This document shows, piece by piece, positions 1-13,200 of a stretch of 64,000 nucleotides of DNA. The stretch spans positions 131,388,831 through 131,452,830 of the forward strand of contig JAIOJX010000002.1 in the NCBI GenBank assembly GCA_022376925.1, read 5' to 3'. This DNA comes from Tragulus kanchil (taxonomy: Eukaryota; Chordata; Mammalia; Artiodactyla; Tragulidae). The notes under the pieces were generated by a model. The model saw only the letters and a program-made list of their open reading frames with translations, was not told the DNA's origin and searched no databases. Position numbers and translations under genes: made by a program. The first letter of the stretch is position 1; each line of letters begins with the position of its first letter.

Positions 1-463
1 AGTGGACTTAATCCCACAGATGCAAGGATTCTTCAAACTATGCAAATACCATATTAAAAAAATGGACAGATAAAAACCATATGATTATTTTAATAGGTAC
101 ATAGAAATCCTTTCACAAAATTCACCACTCATTTATGATAAAACTCTCCTGAAAGAGGAAACAGAAGGAACATACCCCAACATAATAAAAGTCATATATA
201 AAAAACCCACAGTAAATATTATCCTCAGTGGCTAAAAATTGAAAACATTACCTCTACAATTAGGGACAATACAAGGGTGCCTACTGTCAACACTATTATT
301 CAACATAGTTCTGGAAGTCCTAGTCACATCAGTCAGAGAAGAAAAAGACATGGAAGCAACCTAAATGTCCATAGACAGATGAATGGATAAGGATGTTGTG
401 GTACATATGCAAATGGAATATTACTCAGCTATTAAAAAGGAATGCATTTAAGTTAGTTTTAAT
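1..463 (+). repeat. Degraded L1 ORF2/3' fragment
   Basis: Old L1 sequence in sense orientation. The reverse-transcriptase-coding part (1 to about 348) jumps at about 349 straight to the far 3' end of ORF2 (atgtccatagacagatgaatgg), so most of ORF2 is deleted. Multiple stops. It is the tail of a duplication unit whose start lies before the window, and it recurs at 1086-1548. Confidence 0.75.
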
Positions 464-1548
464 TCCAAGTCTTAGATTAAATCATAAAAATAGAATTCTA
501 GAGAAAGTTAAATTCCTAATCTGGACAAGTCTGCTATGTAATAACTGGAATCTTGATTTGGAAGGCAGGAAATATGGAGACGTAGGATGAGACATCTAAA
601 ATGCAAAAATACCAAGTCCCATTTATTCCTGAATCCTCAGTCTTCAGAAATGGCTCACTGTTCCTTACTAGGGGCTAGTATTTCTTTCTTCCTTCCTGGA
701 AAATGATACTTTTATTCCTGCCCCATAGGGCAATGCACACTTACTTTTGGCCATAAGGAAAATAACCTGGGTTATACCGCAAAAGAAAATGGTAGCCTCC
801 AAGATGACCTAAAACCCAACATTTCCTGATTTTCATGCCTTTGAATAGAGTTAGCCTGTAGACCAGTCAAAAACTGCAGAAGTAACATGATTGCCTTCTG
901 AGCTTGATATAAAAGGCATTGAAGCTTTTGATTTGGTCTTTTGGATCATTTACTGTGGAAGAAGTCAGTTGCCATAATGTAAGGATACTCAAGCAGTCAC
1001 CTAAATAAGAGACAAAGAAAATTCTCAACAAAATTCTAATAAACAGAATTCAGCAGTAGATTAAAAAGATCATACATCATGATCAAGTGGACTTAATCCC
1101 ACAGATGCAAGGATTCTTCAAACTATGCAAATACCATATTAAAAAAATGGACAGATAAAAACCATATGATTATTTTAATAGGTACATAGAAATCCTTTCA
1201 CAAAATTCACCACTCATTTATGATAAAACTCTCCTGAAAGAGGAAACAGAAGGAACATACCCCAACATAATAAAAGTCATATATAAAAAACCCACAGTAA
1301 ATATTATCCTCAGTGGCTAAAAATTGAAAACATTACCTCTACAATTAGGGACAATACAAGGGTGCCTACTGTCAACACTATTATTCAACATAGTTCTGGA
1401 AGTCCTAGTCACATCAGTCAGAGAAGAAAAAGACATGGAAGCAACCTAAATGTCCATAGACAGATGAATGGATAAGGATGTTGTGGTACATATGCAAATG
1501 GAATATTACTCAGCTATTAAAAAGGAATGCATTTAAGTTAGTTTTAAT
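464..1548. repeat. Tandem duplication 1, second unit (offset 1085)
   Basis: 1-463 equals 1086-1548. The first unit begins before the window; the junction between units is at 463/464. Confidence 0.9.
690..985 (+). repeat. MaLR (MLT1-type) LTR fragment
   Basis: The segment around 900-985 (ttggtctttt, ggatcatttactgtgg, gaagtcagttgccata, ggatactcaagcag) follows the layout of MLT1/MST LTRs. It is an ancient, non-coding LTR piece. The left edge is uncertain; 464-690 shows nothing recognisable. Confidence 0.45.
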
Positions 1549-1730
1549 GAGGTGGATAAACCTACAGCATGTTATACAGAGTGAAGTGAGTCAGAAAAAG
1601 AATGACAGGAGGGAGGTAGTGGTGGGGGTTCAGGGTGGAGGGAGCACTATGACTGATTCACATTGATGTATGGCAAAAACCATCAGTAATTATCCTCCAT
1701 TCAAAATAAATTATTTGAAAGAAAACACAA
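986..1730 (+). repeat. Degraded L1 fragment with internal deletion and 3' end
   Basis: Sense L1 running from RT-domain-coding sequence (986-1434), across the internal deletion at about 1434, to the last part of ORF2 and the 3' UTR (1535-1730, ending in the cattinaaataaatta-like A-rich tail). No open frame. The 3' UTR part recurs at 2558-2830. Confidence 0.7.
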
Positions 1731-2067
1731 CTCACAAAATAAATAAGGTACCAGAAGAAAAATAGATCCATAAATTAAAAAAGCAAACCCATAAATGAAA
1801 TCAAACACTAAAAACTATAGTAGCAAAAATATGAAAAACAAGGGGGAGAATACACTATAATAAAGAACTACTGCAATATAATGAGGAAGTACTGTAGAAA
1901 TAGTAAAAGTAATGTAAAATAAAATTTAAAAGCAAGTTAATAAAAGTGAGTAAAAAACTAAAAGAATAGTTTAAAAAAAGGAACAATAGAACACAAAGTA
2001 GAAAAAAAGATATATCTACTGTCTTTTTTATATTGTGTGTGTATATATATATATGTATGTGTATATG

Positions 2068-2099
<32 letters not shown>

Positions 2100-3165
2100 G
2101 TAGTATGAAGATATATATATACATATGAGAGAGATAGTAAGATGAATTTTTCCTCTGACCTCAATTTTCCTCACAACACAGTGAGCTCCGACCAGTCTGC
2201 CTACTCGGCAAACCCTCCAATAGTTTCAGACCTGCTGTGGTCACTGTGGGGTCAGCTTAAATTCAGATCTAGTCTTACAATCACTTGTACTTGCTTTCAA
2301 ATTTCACTACTTCCCCAGGGTCCACAGCCTAAAGTTAACTGGGGATCGAATCCACTACTCCTGTGACTGCACAAGTGAACTCCCTTCATCTTCTTTGGTC
2401 ACACAGCCCTTGGAGCTTAACTTTGGTTTTGGCCCTCCCTCTGTTTTTAGGCTCTCTAGAAGCTACTCCCAGCCCAAATAAGAGGAGGCTTAGGCAGCAG
2501 CTTACTAAGGTTAATTTGTTCAGTAGCAAGGTTAACTTGGTTTGGACATGCATTTAAGTCCATAGACAGATGAATGGATAAGGATGTTGTGGTACATGAA
2601 GGAATATTACTCAGCTATTAAAAGGTATGCATTTAAGTTAGTTTTAATGAGGTGGATAAACCTACAGCATGTTATACAGAGTGAAGTGAGTCAGAAAAAG
2701 AATGACAGGAGGGAGGTAGTGGTGGGGGTTCAGGGTGGAGGGAGCACTATGACTGATTCACATTGATGTATGGCAAAAACCATCAGTAATTATCCTCCAT
2801 TCAAAATAAATTATTTGAAAGAAAACACAACTCACAAAATAAATAAGGTACCAGAAGAAAAATAGATCCATAAATTAAAAAAGCAAACCCATAAATGAAA
2901 TCAAACACTAAAAACTATAGTAGCAAAAATATGAAAAACAAGGGGGAGAATACACTATAATAAAGAACTACTGCAATATAATGAGGAAGTACTGTAGAAA
3001 TAGTAAAAGTAATGTAAAATAAAATTTAAAAGCAAGTTAATAAAAGTGAGTAAAAAACTAAAAGAATAGTTTAAAAAAAGGAACAATAGAACACAAAGTA
3101 GAAAAAAAGATATATCTACTGTCTTTTTTATATTGTGTGTGTATATATATATGTATGTGTATATG

Positions 3166-3197
<32 letters not shown>

Positions 3198-3622
3198 GTA
3201 GTATGAAGATATATATATACATATGAGAGAGATAGTAAGATGAATTTTTCCTCTGACCTCAATTTTCCTCACAACACAGTGAGCTCCGACCAGTCTGCCT
3301 ACTCGGCAAACCCTCCAATAGTTTCAGACCTGCTGTGGTCACTGTGGGGTCAGCTTAAATTCAGATCTAGTCTTACAATCACTTGTACTTGCTTTCAAAT
3401 TTCACTACTTCCCCAGGGTCCACAGCCTAAAGTTAACTGGGGATCGAATCCACTACTCCTGTGACTGCACAAGTGAACTCCCTTCATCTTCTTTGGTCAC
3501 ACAGCCCTTGGAGCTTAACTTTGGTTTTGGCCCTCCCTCTGTTTTTAGGCTCTCTAGAAGCTACTCCCAGCCCAAATAAGAGGAGGCTTAGGCAGCAGCT
3601 TACTAAGGTTAATTTGTTCAGT
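1452..3622. repeat. Tandem duplication 2 (offset ~1100)
   Basis: 1452-2524 and 2558-3622, separated by 33 unmatched bases (2525-2557). Small indels near the left edge and in the microsatellite. Confidence 0.92.
2029..2135. repeat. TA/TATG microsatellite
   Basis: Alternating TA, TG and TATG units followed by gagaga and a second TA run. Recurs at 3130-3235 with slightly different lengths. The preceding 1735-2028 is A-rich low-complexity sequence. Peptides of I/Y/H repeats predicted across it are meaningless. Confidence 0.85.
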
Positions 3623-5085
3623 CAGGCTGGGGAGAGGGAGGGTACCACTGACACAATTGAGATGTGTGGGGAGTGCCTGTGGCAATAGAGGCCTGGGGGA
3701 AGTTGCTAGAGCCTGAGGTTCTGATAAACCTAGATAGTGTTTTTAAAAGCAGAGACATCGCTTTGTCGACAAAAGTTCATATAGTCAAAGCTATGACTTT
3801 TCCAGTAGTCATGTATGGGTGGGAGTGTTGGACCATAAAGAAGGTTGAGCATTGAGAACAGATGCCTTCAAATTGTGGTGTTGAAAAAGACTCTTGGGAG
3901 TCCTTTGGACTGCAGGAAGATCAAACAAGTTAATCCTGAAGGAAATCAACCCTGCATATGCATTGGAAGAACTGATGCTGAAGATGAAGCTTTAATACTT
4001 TGGCCACCTGATGCAAAGAGCCTACTCCTTGGAAAAGACCCTGATGCTGGGAAAAATAGAAGGCAGGATAAGAAGGAGAAGACAGAGGACAAGATGGTTG
4101 AAGCGTATCACCACCTCAATGGGCATGAGTTTGAGAGATCACCAGGAGACAGGGAAGGACCAGGTAGCCCAATGTACTGCAGTCCATGGGGTCTCAAAGA
4201 GTCAGACATGACTGAGTAACTGAACTGAACTGAGGCATGTTGTGCACTCTCTCAGGAGAATTGTACCCAGATTGTGTGCCCATCAGCAGTGCCAGTGTGC
4301 ACAGGCTCCCAGGAAAGTGTGGGCAGCTTGGTGGGAGCTGCGACCTCTAGGCTTTGGACTGCAGCGGTATCATCCCCTGCTTCTGGCACTTAGGCAAGCT
4401 TTGATGACAGCCAGCTGCCTTGCCCACCTCTGGGATTATAGACTGCAGCCATGGCCCATTCTACCTCTAGTCCTCATGAAGACCATGTCCTGAGGTCTGC
4501 AAGTGCAGAATTAGAGGGTTGCCACAGTTTCTTGGACTCTCTCACCTGTATCCTACAACCCCTCCCCTCCCCAGAGTATAGGAAGTCAGTCCCAGTCCTC
4601 TCCCTGGAGTCTAATCTCAGAAGCCTTAGCCTCAGACCCCAGCCCCTGCTTGCCACAGTGGGTAAGCAAACAAGCATCTCAGGCTGGGAAGTGCTGGTGA
4701 GCACCAGTATTTCTGTGATGAATTCTCTCCACTGTGCCTTCCTTACTCCTGTTGCTATGCTCCTCTCTGAGGTTCCAAAGCCCCCTCCATCCTCATCCAT
4801 GAGAGGACTTACAAATGTGCAGTAACATTTCCTTCTTCACAGTTCCACCCCAGAAGTATAGGTCCCATCCCAATTCCTTCGTCTCTTTCCTTATGTCTTT
4901 TGCCCTACCTTGTTAAGTGGAGGTTAGCTTGCCTTTGTGGAGATCTAAGGTCTTCTGCCAGTGTTCAGTGGGTGTTCTGTAGGAATTGTTTCACATGCAT
5001 ATGTATTTTTGATGTATTCATGGGGAGGAAGATGATCTCCATGTCTTATTCCTCTGTCATCTTGAAAGTCAACCATGAAGTTTTA
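2140..5085 (-). repeat. Antisense L1 5' UTR-like sequence, interrupted by BovB
   Basis: GC-richer blocks at 2140-2524, 3240-3690 and 4233-5085 read, on the minus strand, like the 5' UTR of a ruminant L1. The minus-strand start near 5085 (actttcaagatgacagagg, then ctccatgaat-type sequence) resembles the L1 5' leader that precedes ORF1. The first block is partly the duplicate of the second, and a BovB tail splits the element at 3690-4232. A third partial copy lies at 5731-6195. Confidence 0.5.
3690..4232 (+). repeat. BovB 3' end (ART2A-type)
   Basis: Sense BovB tail: gtagtcatgtatggatg-like start, the segment with gaagatcaaaca and ttggccacctgatgcaaagag, ending agtcagacatgactgagtaactgaactgaactgag. 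Short ORFs here (3845-4219, 4011-4211) are BovB ORF remnants, not genes. Confidence 0.85.
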
Positions 5086-6842
5086 TTTTTATTGTTATTG
5101 TTGTTTGGTTGTTGGTCTTTAAATGAAAGTTTGGGAAATTAAAAGCTCTATTTTGGACACAGGAGGTTTATGCATTCGACCAAGTAGGGATTTAAAATAA
5201 ATAGTTACATTACCCTGATACTTCAGTTGAGGAAAAAGATAGAATGAAGGCACCTAGGGAGAAAACATCCACTAAAATCTGGGGTAAAAAGAAATAGCAT
5301 ACTTGCCATCAGTAGAGTGTATTGAATGGAATAAATGCTTTAAGTTTGAATGAAATAGGCTTGAATCCCAACTTTTCTCTTTAACTATTGTTTTTCTTAG
5401 TCTATTTTCAACAATTTTCTTTTTAAAAAATTGGCTAAAATCTTCTCAGTAGTTTCTGTAGTGTCTGGGTCTTCTCCAGGTGAGAAAATATTATATACCA
5501 TTTCGCCTATCTTTTCTTTGATTTAAAGCTAGTTGGTTGTTTAGAAATCTCACCTGTCTGATGATTTGAGAAAACTTATAATTTTATAGATTACTTATTT
5601 ACTTGTTTGCTAGAGTGAGAGTGATGCTCTTTCCTTATTTTTGCATATTAAGCAGCATCACTGCTTGTCCACAAGTAAGTTCTGTCCTAATTTGGGAGAA
5701 CCTAATTAGGACAAAAAGTGGCTATAGGAGAAGCCTTAGCCTCAGACCCCAGCCCCTGCTTGCCACAGTGGGTAAGCAAACAAGCATCTCAGGCTGGGAA
5801 GTGCTGGTGAGCACCAGTATTTCTGTGATGAATTCTCTCCACTGTGCCTTCCTTACTCCTGTTGCTATGCTCCTCTCTGAGGTTCCAAAGCCCCCTCCAT
5901 CCTCATCCATGAGAGGACTTACAAATGTGCAGTAACATTTCCTTCTTCACAGTTCCACCCCAGAAGTATAGGTCCCATCCCAATTCCTTCGTCTCTTTCC
6001 TTATGTCTTTTGCCCTACCTTGTTAAGTGGAGGTTAGCTTGCCTTTGTGGAGATCTAAGGTCTTCTGCCAGTGTTCAGTGGGTGTTCTGTAGGAATTGTT
6101 TCACATGCATATGTATTTTTGATGTATTCATGGGGAGGAAGATGATCTCCATGTCTTATTCCTCTGTCATCTTGAAAGTCAACCATGAAGTTTTATTTTT
6201 ATTGTTATTGTTGTTTGGTTGTTGGTCTTTAAATGAAAGTTTGGGAAATTAAAAGCTCTATTTTGGACACAGGAGGTTTATGCATTCGACCAAGTAGGGA
6301 TTTAAAATAAATAGTTACATTACCCTGATACTTCAGTTGAGGAAAAAGATAGAATGAAGGCACCTAGGGAGAAAACATCCACTAAAATCTGGGGTAAAAA
6401 GAAATAGCATACTTGCCATCAGTAGAGTGTATTGAATGGAATAAATGCTTTAAGTTTGAATGAAATAGGCTTGAATCCCAACTTTTCTCTTTAACTATTG
6501 TTTTTCTTAGTCTATTTTCAACAATTTTCTTTTTAAAAAATTGGCTAAAATCTTCTCAGTAGTTTCTGTAGTGTCTGGGTCTTCTCCAGGTGAGAAAATA
6601 TTATATACCATTTCGCCTATCTTTTCTTTGATTTAAAGCTAGTTGGTTGTTTAGAAATCTCACCTGTCTGATGATTTGAGAAAACTTATAATTTTATAGA
6701 TTACTTATTTACTTGTTTGCTAGAGTGAGAGTGATGCTCTTTCCTTATTTTTGCATATTAAGCAGCATCACTGCTTGTCCACAAGTAAGTTCTGTCCTAA
6801 TTTGGGAGAACCTAATTAGGACAAAAACAGTGGCTATAGGAG
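4619..6842. repeat. Tandem duplication 3 (offset 1110)
   Basis: 4619-5730 and 5731-6842, near identical, with a 2-bp indel near the right end. Confidence 0.93.
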
Positions 6843-7117
6843 ATCGTGTCATATCAGCTTCAAGATGGTAACTGAAAGCAGAAATGCATGATTACTCAGG
6901 GATATTTATAGATTGATTGTAAAACTCTATAACACATGTTATGCCTGTAAATGTTAATGTTTTGTCTTTTTGTGATTTTATCCTTTTTACATTTTGATGT
7001 TCTCATGAAATTTATTATGTAGTATTTTTTCTTTAATATATAGTTGATAGGAGTGCTTGTTCTTACAAAGTCATAGTAATGGATAAAGTTACTATTTGCG
7101 AGCTTTTTCCCTCACAG
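5086..7117 (+). other. Intron upstream of exon 1
   Basis: AT-rich sequence with no recognisable gene. 5731-6842 repeats 4619-5730, including the end of the L1 5' UTR-like block. 6843-7117 is single-copy and ends in the polypyrimidine tract of exon 1. The ABCA exon expected upstream (encoding the I-K-I-K-H-L-type start of NBD1) is not found in the window. Confidence 0.6.
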
Positions 7118-7247
7118 GAATTTCAGATGAAGAACACTACCAATGTAGCTGTAAAGGACTTGTCTTTGAATTTGTATGAAGGGCAGATCACTGTTCTTCT
7201 AGGACCTAATGGGGCAGGAAAATCCACTACTCTGTCCATTCTCTCAG
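7118..7247 (+). CDS. ABCA exon 1 of window: NBD1 start, Walker A
   Basis: 130-bp exon between a pyrimidine-rich acceptor (ttttccctcacag) and donor gtatgt. It encodes E-F-Q-M-K...[14 protein letters not shown] followed by the Walker A P-loop GPNGAGKS and ends in phase 1 after L-S-I-L-S. The exon edge matches the position in ABCA3 just before the V-F-R-V segment. An open frame runs on either side (7079-7369) but is interrupted by these splice sites and is not coding. Confidence 0.92.
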
Positions 7248-10200
7248 GTATGTGTTTAGCTCTGCTTAGAAGGTGTACTCACATAGATAGTGTAGAAAAG
7301 CTAGTAAGACTTTTGTATATCCCCTCAATGTTTAGTTTAGTCTTTTCAGTGGTACACAAAATTGTTTAGGTCACCCACTTTTTAAGCTGTAAATAACTTT
7401 CTGTGAGAGATACCAGATATCAGATTTTACAAGGATGTCAAAATAACCATCATAAATAATAATTAAAGAAATAATGGAACATAAAGACAATCTCACACCA
7501 TTATTCTTGCCTGGAAAATTCCATGGGCATAGGGGCCTGGTGGGCTACAGTCCATGGGTTGCAAGAGTTGGACAAGAATTAGTGATTAAACCATCATTAA
7601 ATATAAATTATCAATACAGAGATAGAAATTACTTTTAAAAGAACCAAGTAGAATTCTGAAGTTAAAAAAGTGAATAATTTATTTAAGAGACTCAACAGTA
7701 GTTGTGAATTGTCAGAAGAAAGCATTAGTGATGTTGAAGATAGATTGATAACAGAATAGCAGAAAGAATAAATATGAATAATAGAAGAATCATTGAGAGA
7801 ATTTAGCAGAGCATCAAAGAAATTTGTAATACTTTTAAATGCACAAACACTCATATTGTATTGATAAAAGGAGAAGAGAAAGGACAAAAGCAGAATAAAT
7901 ATTTTAAGAAATAATGGTGGAAAACTTCCCAACTTTGCTGAAAACATTCATCCACACATCCAGAAATATAAGCAAGCTACAACTAGAATAAATGTTAAGA
8001 TATTCACACCCAGACATATCATAGAAAATGTGAAAGCAGAAAGATGACTTATCACTTGTAATGTCCCACTAATAAGATAAAGGTCTAACTACTCACCAGA
8101 AACAATGGAGATCAGAAGGCAATGAGAGTTGGAAGGGCAGAGAGCCAGGTGCAAGCTAGGCCTCCTCTTATGCTCACTGGCTACCCTATTTGGGGTGCGA
8201 TTGAGAACTGAGTAACAAGACCAGGATCCCTGATAGAGCTGAATTTTTTATTACCTTTATGATTTTTACTTGTTTGTATTCATCACTTACTAAAGCAAAC
8301 AGTTAATCAAAAAAAAAAAAAACAAATTATTTCTAATTTTATCATTCCAAAGCTAATAGTTTTCTAAAATTTTATTGTGTGAGAAATTGGTAAATCTAAT
8401 GAGTAATCCAGGAGTAGATTTCAAATTTAAAGTGCTAATGAACAGTTTTTTATTCATGTTCACTCATGAAAGTTAAGCTTCTGATATGTCTTCATTTGAT
8501 TCTAGGTCTCTATCTTCCTACCAGTGGAGAGGCCCAGGTGAATGGATATGATATCTCAAAGCAGATGGTCCAGATCAGGAAAAACTTGGGCTTGTGTCCC
8601 CAAAAGAATTTGCTGTTTAATTATTTGACAGTATCAGAACACCTTTATTTCTACTGCGTGGTGAGTCAAAGATACATTTCTTTTTCCCACTCTATTTATG
8701 GACTTAAGGTATATTTTCATTACTAGAAAGTTTAAAACTTGATTTTTGATGAATTCTCCTTTAAACCTAAATAAAGACAAGCAAAGGAAAAAAGACAGTA
8801 TATAGACAATGTAAGAAAATCACTGATGTAAGATATTTCTAAGGATAAAGTTTGAACTCTGTGAAATTTGGGCTCCTCTTTCCAGATAAAAGGACTACCT
8901 CAAAAGAACCGTCTTATGGAAACGAACAATATGCTGTCTACTTTCAATCTGATAAAAGGAGAAGAGAAAGGACAAAAGCAGAATAAATATTTTAAGAAAT
9001 AATGGTGGAAAACTTCCCAACTTTGCTGAAAACATTCATCCACACATCCAGAAATATAAGCAAGCTACAACTAGAATAAATGTTAAGATATTCACACCCA
9101 GACATATCATAGAAAATGTGAAAGCAGAAAGATGACTTATCACTTGTAATGTCCCACTAATAAGATAAAGGTCTAACTACTCACCAGAAACAATGGAGAT
9201 CAGAAGGCAATGAGAGTTGGAAGGGCAGAGAGCCAGGTGCAAGCTAGGCCTCCTCTTATGCTCACTGGCTACCCTATTTGGGGTGCGATTGAGAACTGAG
9301 TAACAAGACCAGGATCCCTGATAGAGCTGAATTTTTTATTACCTTTATGATTTTTACTTGTTTGTATTCATCACTTACTAAAGCAAACAGTTAATCAAAA
9401 AAAAAAAAAACAAATTATTTCTAATTTTATTATTCCAAAGCTAATAGTTTTCTAAAATTTTATTGTGTGAGAAATTGGTAAATCTAATGAGTAATCCAGG
9501 AGTAGATTTCAAATTTAAAGTGCTAATGAACAGTTTTTTATTCATGTTCACTCATGAAAGTTAAGCTTCTGATATGTCTTCATTTGATTCTAGGTCTCTA
9601 TCTTCCTACCAGTGGAGAGGCCCAGGTGAATGGATATGATATCTCAAAGCAGATGGTCCAGATCAGGAAAAACTTGGGCTTGTGTCCCCAAAAGAATTTG
9701 CTGTTTAATTATTTGACAGTATCAGAACACCTTTATTTCTACTGCGTGGTGAGTCAAAGATACATTTCTTTTTCCCACTCTATTTATGGACTTAAGGTAT
9801 ATTTTCATTACTAGAAAGTTTAAAACTTGATTTTTGATGAATTCTCCTTTAAACCTAAATAAAGACAAGCAAAGGAAAAAAGACAGTATATAGACAATGT
9901 AAGAAAATCACTGATGTAAGATATTTCTAAGGATAAAGTTTGAACTCTGTGAAATTTGGGCTCCTCTTTCCAGATAAAAGGACTACCTCAAAAGAACCGT
10001 CTTATGGAAACGAACAATATGCTGTCTACTTTCAATCTGCTAGAAAAACGTGATGTACTTTCAATGTCACTGAGTGGAGGAATGAAGCGCAGACTGTCCA
10101 TCATTATAGCACTTATAGGGGGCTCCAAGGTAAAGAAAAAATGAAGAGAAGGTAATTATTATCTTAGCTTAAATTGGACAAGTGATTGAAAAAAGAAAAT

Positions 10201-13200
10201 TAGAGTAAGCTCAATGACTCGGGCACTCCTATACATAATGGTCATAGAATTGCTCTTCTGGCCTTTTAGGTGGTGATACTCGATGAACCAACATCTGGCA
10301 TGGACCCAGCCTCAAGGAGGACCACATGGGATCTGCTTCAGGATTACAAACAGGATCGCATCATCTTATTGATCACCCAATACATGGATGAAGCAGACTT
10401 CCTGGGTGACCGCATAGCCATCATGGTCAAGGGATCTCTGCGGTGCTGTGGCTCTTCAGTTTTCCTGAAACAAACTTACGGTCTCTATTCTTTTGACCAT
10501 TTTTTTTCTAGTGATATCTTAATATTCTTCCACCATAATTGTCATAGATATCGATGTCTGAACAGTATTCTTCTAATGTATTTTCTGCCAGTTGTTTGTA
10601 TTTACTACCTACCCCAAGCTTCAGTGATTCCCTCCGTGCTACTACCTGGAGATCAACCATGAGCCCTTTGAAATAATGATCATATTTTAATTTTTCAAAA
10701 GTATTTCTTTATCTTATATTTATTGCATTTTCCAAATTTCATGCTCATTTCTTCCATATGACTTCTATCTCAGCTGTAACTAGCTTGATTATTTTACCTT
10801 CAATGAAATTGGTAGAAATAAGGATAAGTAGATAGAGATGGATGATGAATCCACAAATAGATATAGAATTCTAAGGGAAATGCAGAGAAACATATCTTTG
10901 TTCTTTGTTTCTTGTTTGTCAAACAAGTATTAAGTTACCTCTGTATGAGGAAAATACTGTATTTTTTTCCACATGAGTGTCTAGAACTATTTGTAGGAAA
11001 CACACTCTTTTCCCCCATTGAATTGCTTTGGCATCCTTGATGAAAATCAATTGATTATTTATATGTAGGTCTACTGTTGAACTTTCTATTTCATTTTGGG
11101 ACTTCCCAGATGCCTCAGCAGTTGAAGAATCTGCCTGCAATGCAGAAGGTAGAGGAGACATGAGTTCAGCCCCTGGGTTAGAAATACACCCTGGAGGAGG
11201 AAATGGCAACCCTCTCCAGTATTCTTGCCTGAAAAATCCCCCGAGCCTAGTGGCCTACAGTCCAGAGTGTCACAAAAGTTGGACATGACTGTGCAACTAA
11301 GTCTATCACTTTGTCGATGGTTCAACATCTAGTTGTGATTTTGATGGTCTCTCAGGAGGAGATGAGCACATGTCCTCCTACCCCACCATCTTGAACTGGC
11401 AGTGGGTGTTCTTTTTTTCTATTTCTGCAATAAATATCTTTGGGAGTTTTATAAGGAGTACATTGACTCTGTAGATCACTTAGGTAATATGGATATTTTA
11501 ACAATATTAAGTCTTACAACACAGGATGCACAACACAGGAGCACAGGATGTTTTTCCATTTGTGTCTGCACTAATTTATTTTGTTAATGATTTTTGGTTT
11601 TCACTGTGTAAGTCATTACTACTTTAGTTTATTCCTAAGTATTCTCATTATTTTTAATCCTGTTATAGGTGGGGTTGTTTTTCTTTTCAGATAGTATATT
11701 GTTAATGTGTGGAAATTCAACTTACTTTTGTGTCGTACCTATTAATTTTAATAGGGATTTTTCTGGGGATGGGAGGTCTTTAGTTTTGTCTACATATCAC
11801 ATCATGTAACCTGTAAATTGACATATTTTCCTTCTTTCTGATTTGGACCTCTTTTATTTCTTTTTCTTGCCTAATTAATCTGACTTTCAACATAGGACTT
11901 TCAGTACTAGTTGGAATACAAGTTGAGAGAATGGTTATCTTTGTTTTGTTCTTCATCTTGGAGGAAAAGCTTTCAGTTTTTCACCATTGAATTGCTTTGG
12001 CATCCTTGAAGAAAATAACTTGATTCTTTAAAAGTAGGACTACTGTTGAACTTTCTATTTCATTTTGGGACTTCCCAGATGCCTCAGCAGTTGAAGAATC
12101 TGCCTGCAATGCAGAAGGTAGAGGAGACATGAGTTCAGCCCCTGGGTTAGAAATACACCCTGGAGGAGGAAATGGCAACCCTCTCCAGTATTCTTGCCTG
12201 AAAAATCCCCCGAGCCTAGTGGCCTACAGTCCAGAGTGTCACAAAAGTTGGACATGACTGTGCAACTAAGTCTATCACTTTGTCGATGGTTCAACATCTA
12301 GTTGTGATTTTGATGGTCTCTCAGGAGGAGATGAGCACATGTCCTCCTACCCCACCATCTTGAACTGGCAGTGGGTGTTCTTTTTTTCTATTTCTGCAAT
12401 AAATATCTTTGGGAGTTTTATAAGGAGTACATTGACTCTGTAGATCACTTAGGTAATATGGATATTTTAACAATATTAAGTCTTACAACACAGGATGCAC
12501 AACACAGGAGCACAGGATGTTTTTCCATTTGTGTCTGCACTAATTTATTTTGTTAATGATTTTTGGTTTTCACTGTGTAAGTCATTACTACTTTAGTTTA
12601 TTCCTAAGTATTCTCATTATTTTTAATCCTGTTATAGGTGGGGTTGTTTTTCTTTTCAGATAGTATATTGTTAATGTGTGGAAATTCAACTTACTTTTGT
12701 GTCGTACCTATTAATTTTAATAGGGATTTTTCTGGGGATGGGAGGTCTTTAGTTTTGTCTACATATCACATCATGTAACCTGTAAATTGACATATTTTCC
12801 TTCTTTCTGATTTGGACCTCTTTTATTTCTTTTTCTTGCCTAATTAATCTGACTTTCAACATAGGACTTTCAGTACTAGTTGGAATACAAGTTGAGAGAA
12901 TGGTTATCTTTGTTTTGTTCTTCATCTTGGAGGAAAAGCTTTCAGTTTTTCACCATTGAAAAACTTTTATCATATGTGAGTTGACTTACTACTACTTTAC
13001 ATTATTACTGAGAGTTTCTATCATGGAAGTGTGTTGAAGCTTGTCAAATATTTTCTCTGCATCTATTGAAGTGATCATGTGATTTTTTTTCTTTTATATT
13101 ATAAACATGTTTTATTTCTATTTTGATTTGCATGTGTTTGATCATCTTTACATCCCTGAAATAAATCTCACATGATCATGATGCATTTCTCTTTTAATGT

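Larger units (their letters stand above)
7864..10039. repeat. Tandem duplication 4 (offset 1088), contains exon 2 and part of exon 3
   Basis: 7864-8951 and 8952-10039, with 2-bp microhomology (tg) at the junction. It cuts exon 3 after 66 bp. Confidence 0.95.

Noticed and set aside
2142..4825. Open frames of 60-124 codons repeated in the first 5 kb
   Set aside because: They lie in L1 5' UTR-like and BovB sequence, differ in frame between copies and have no protein features.
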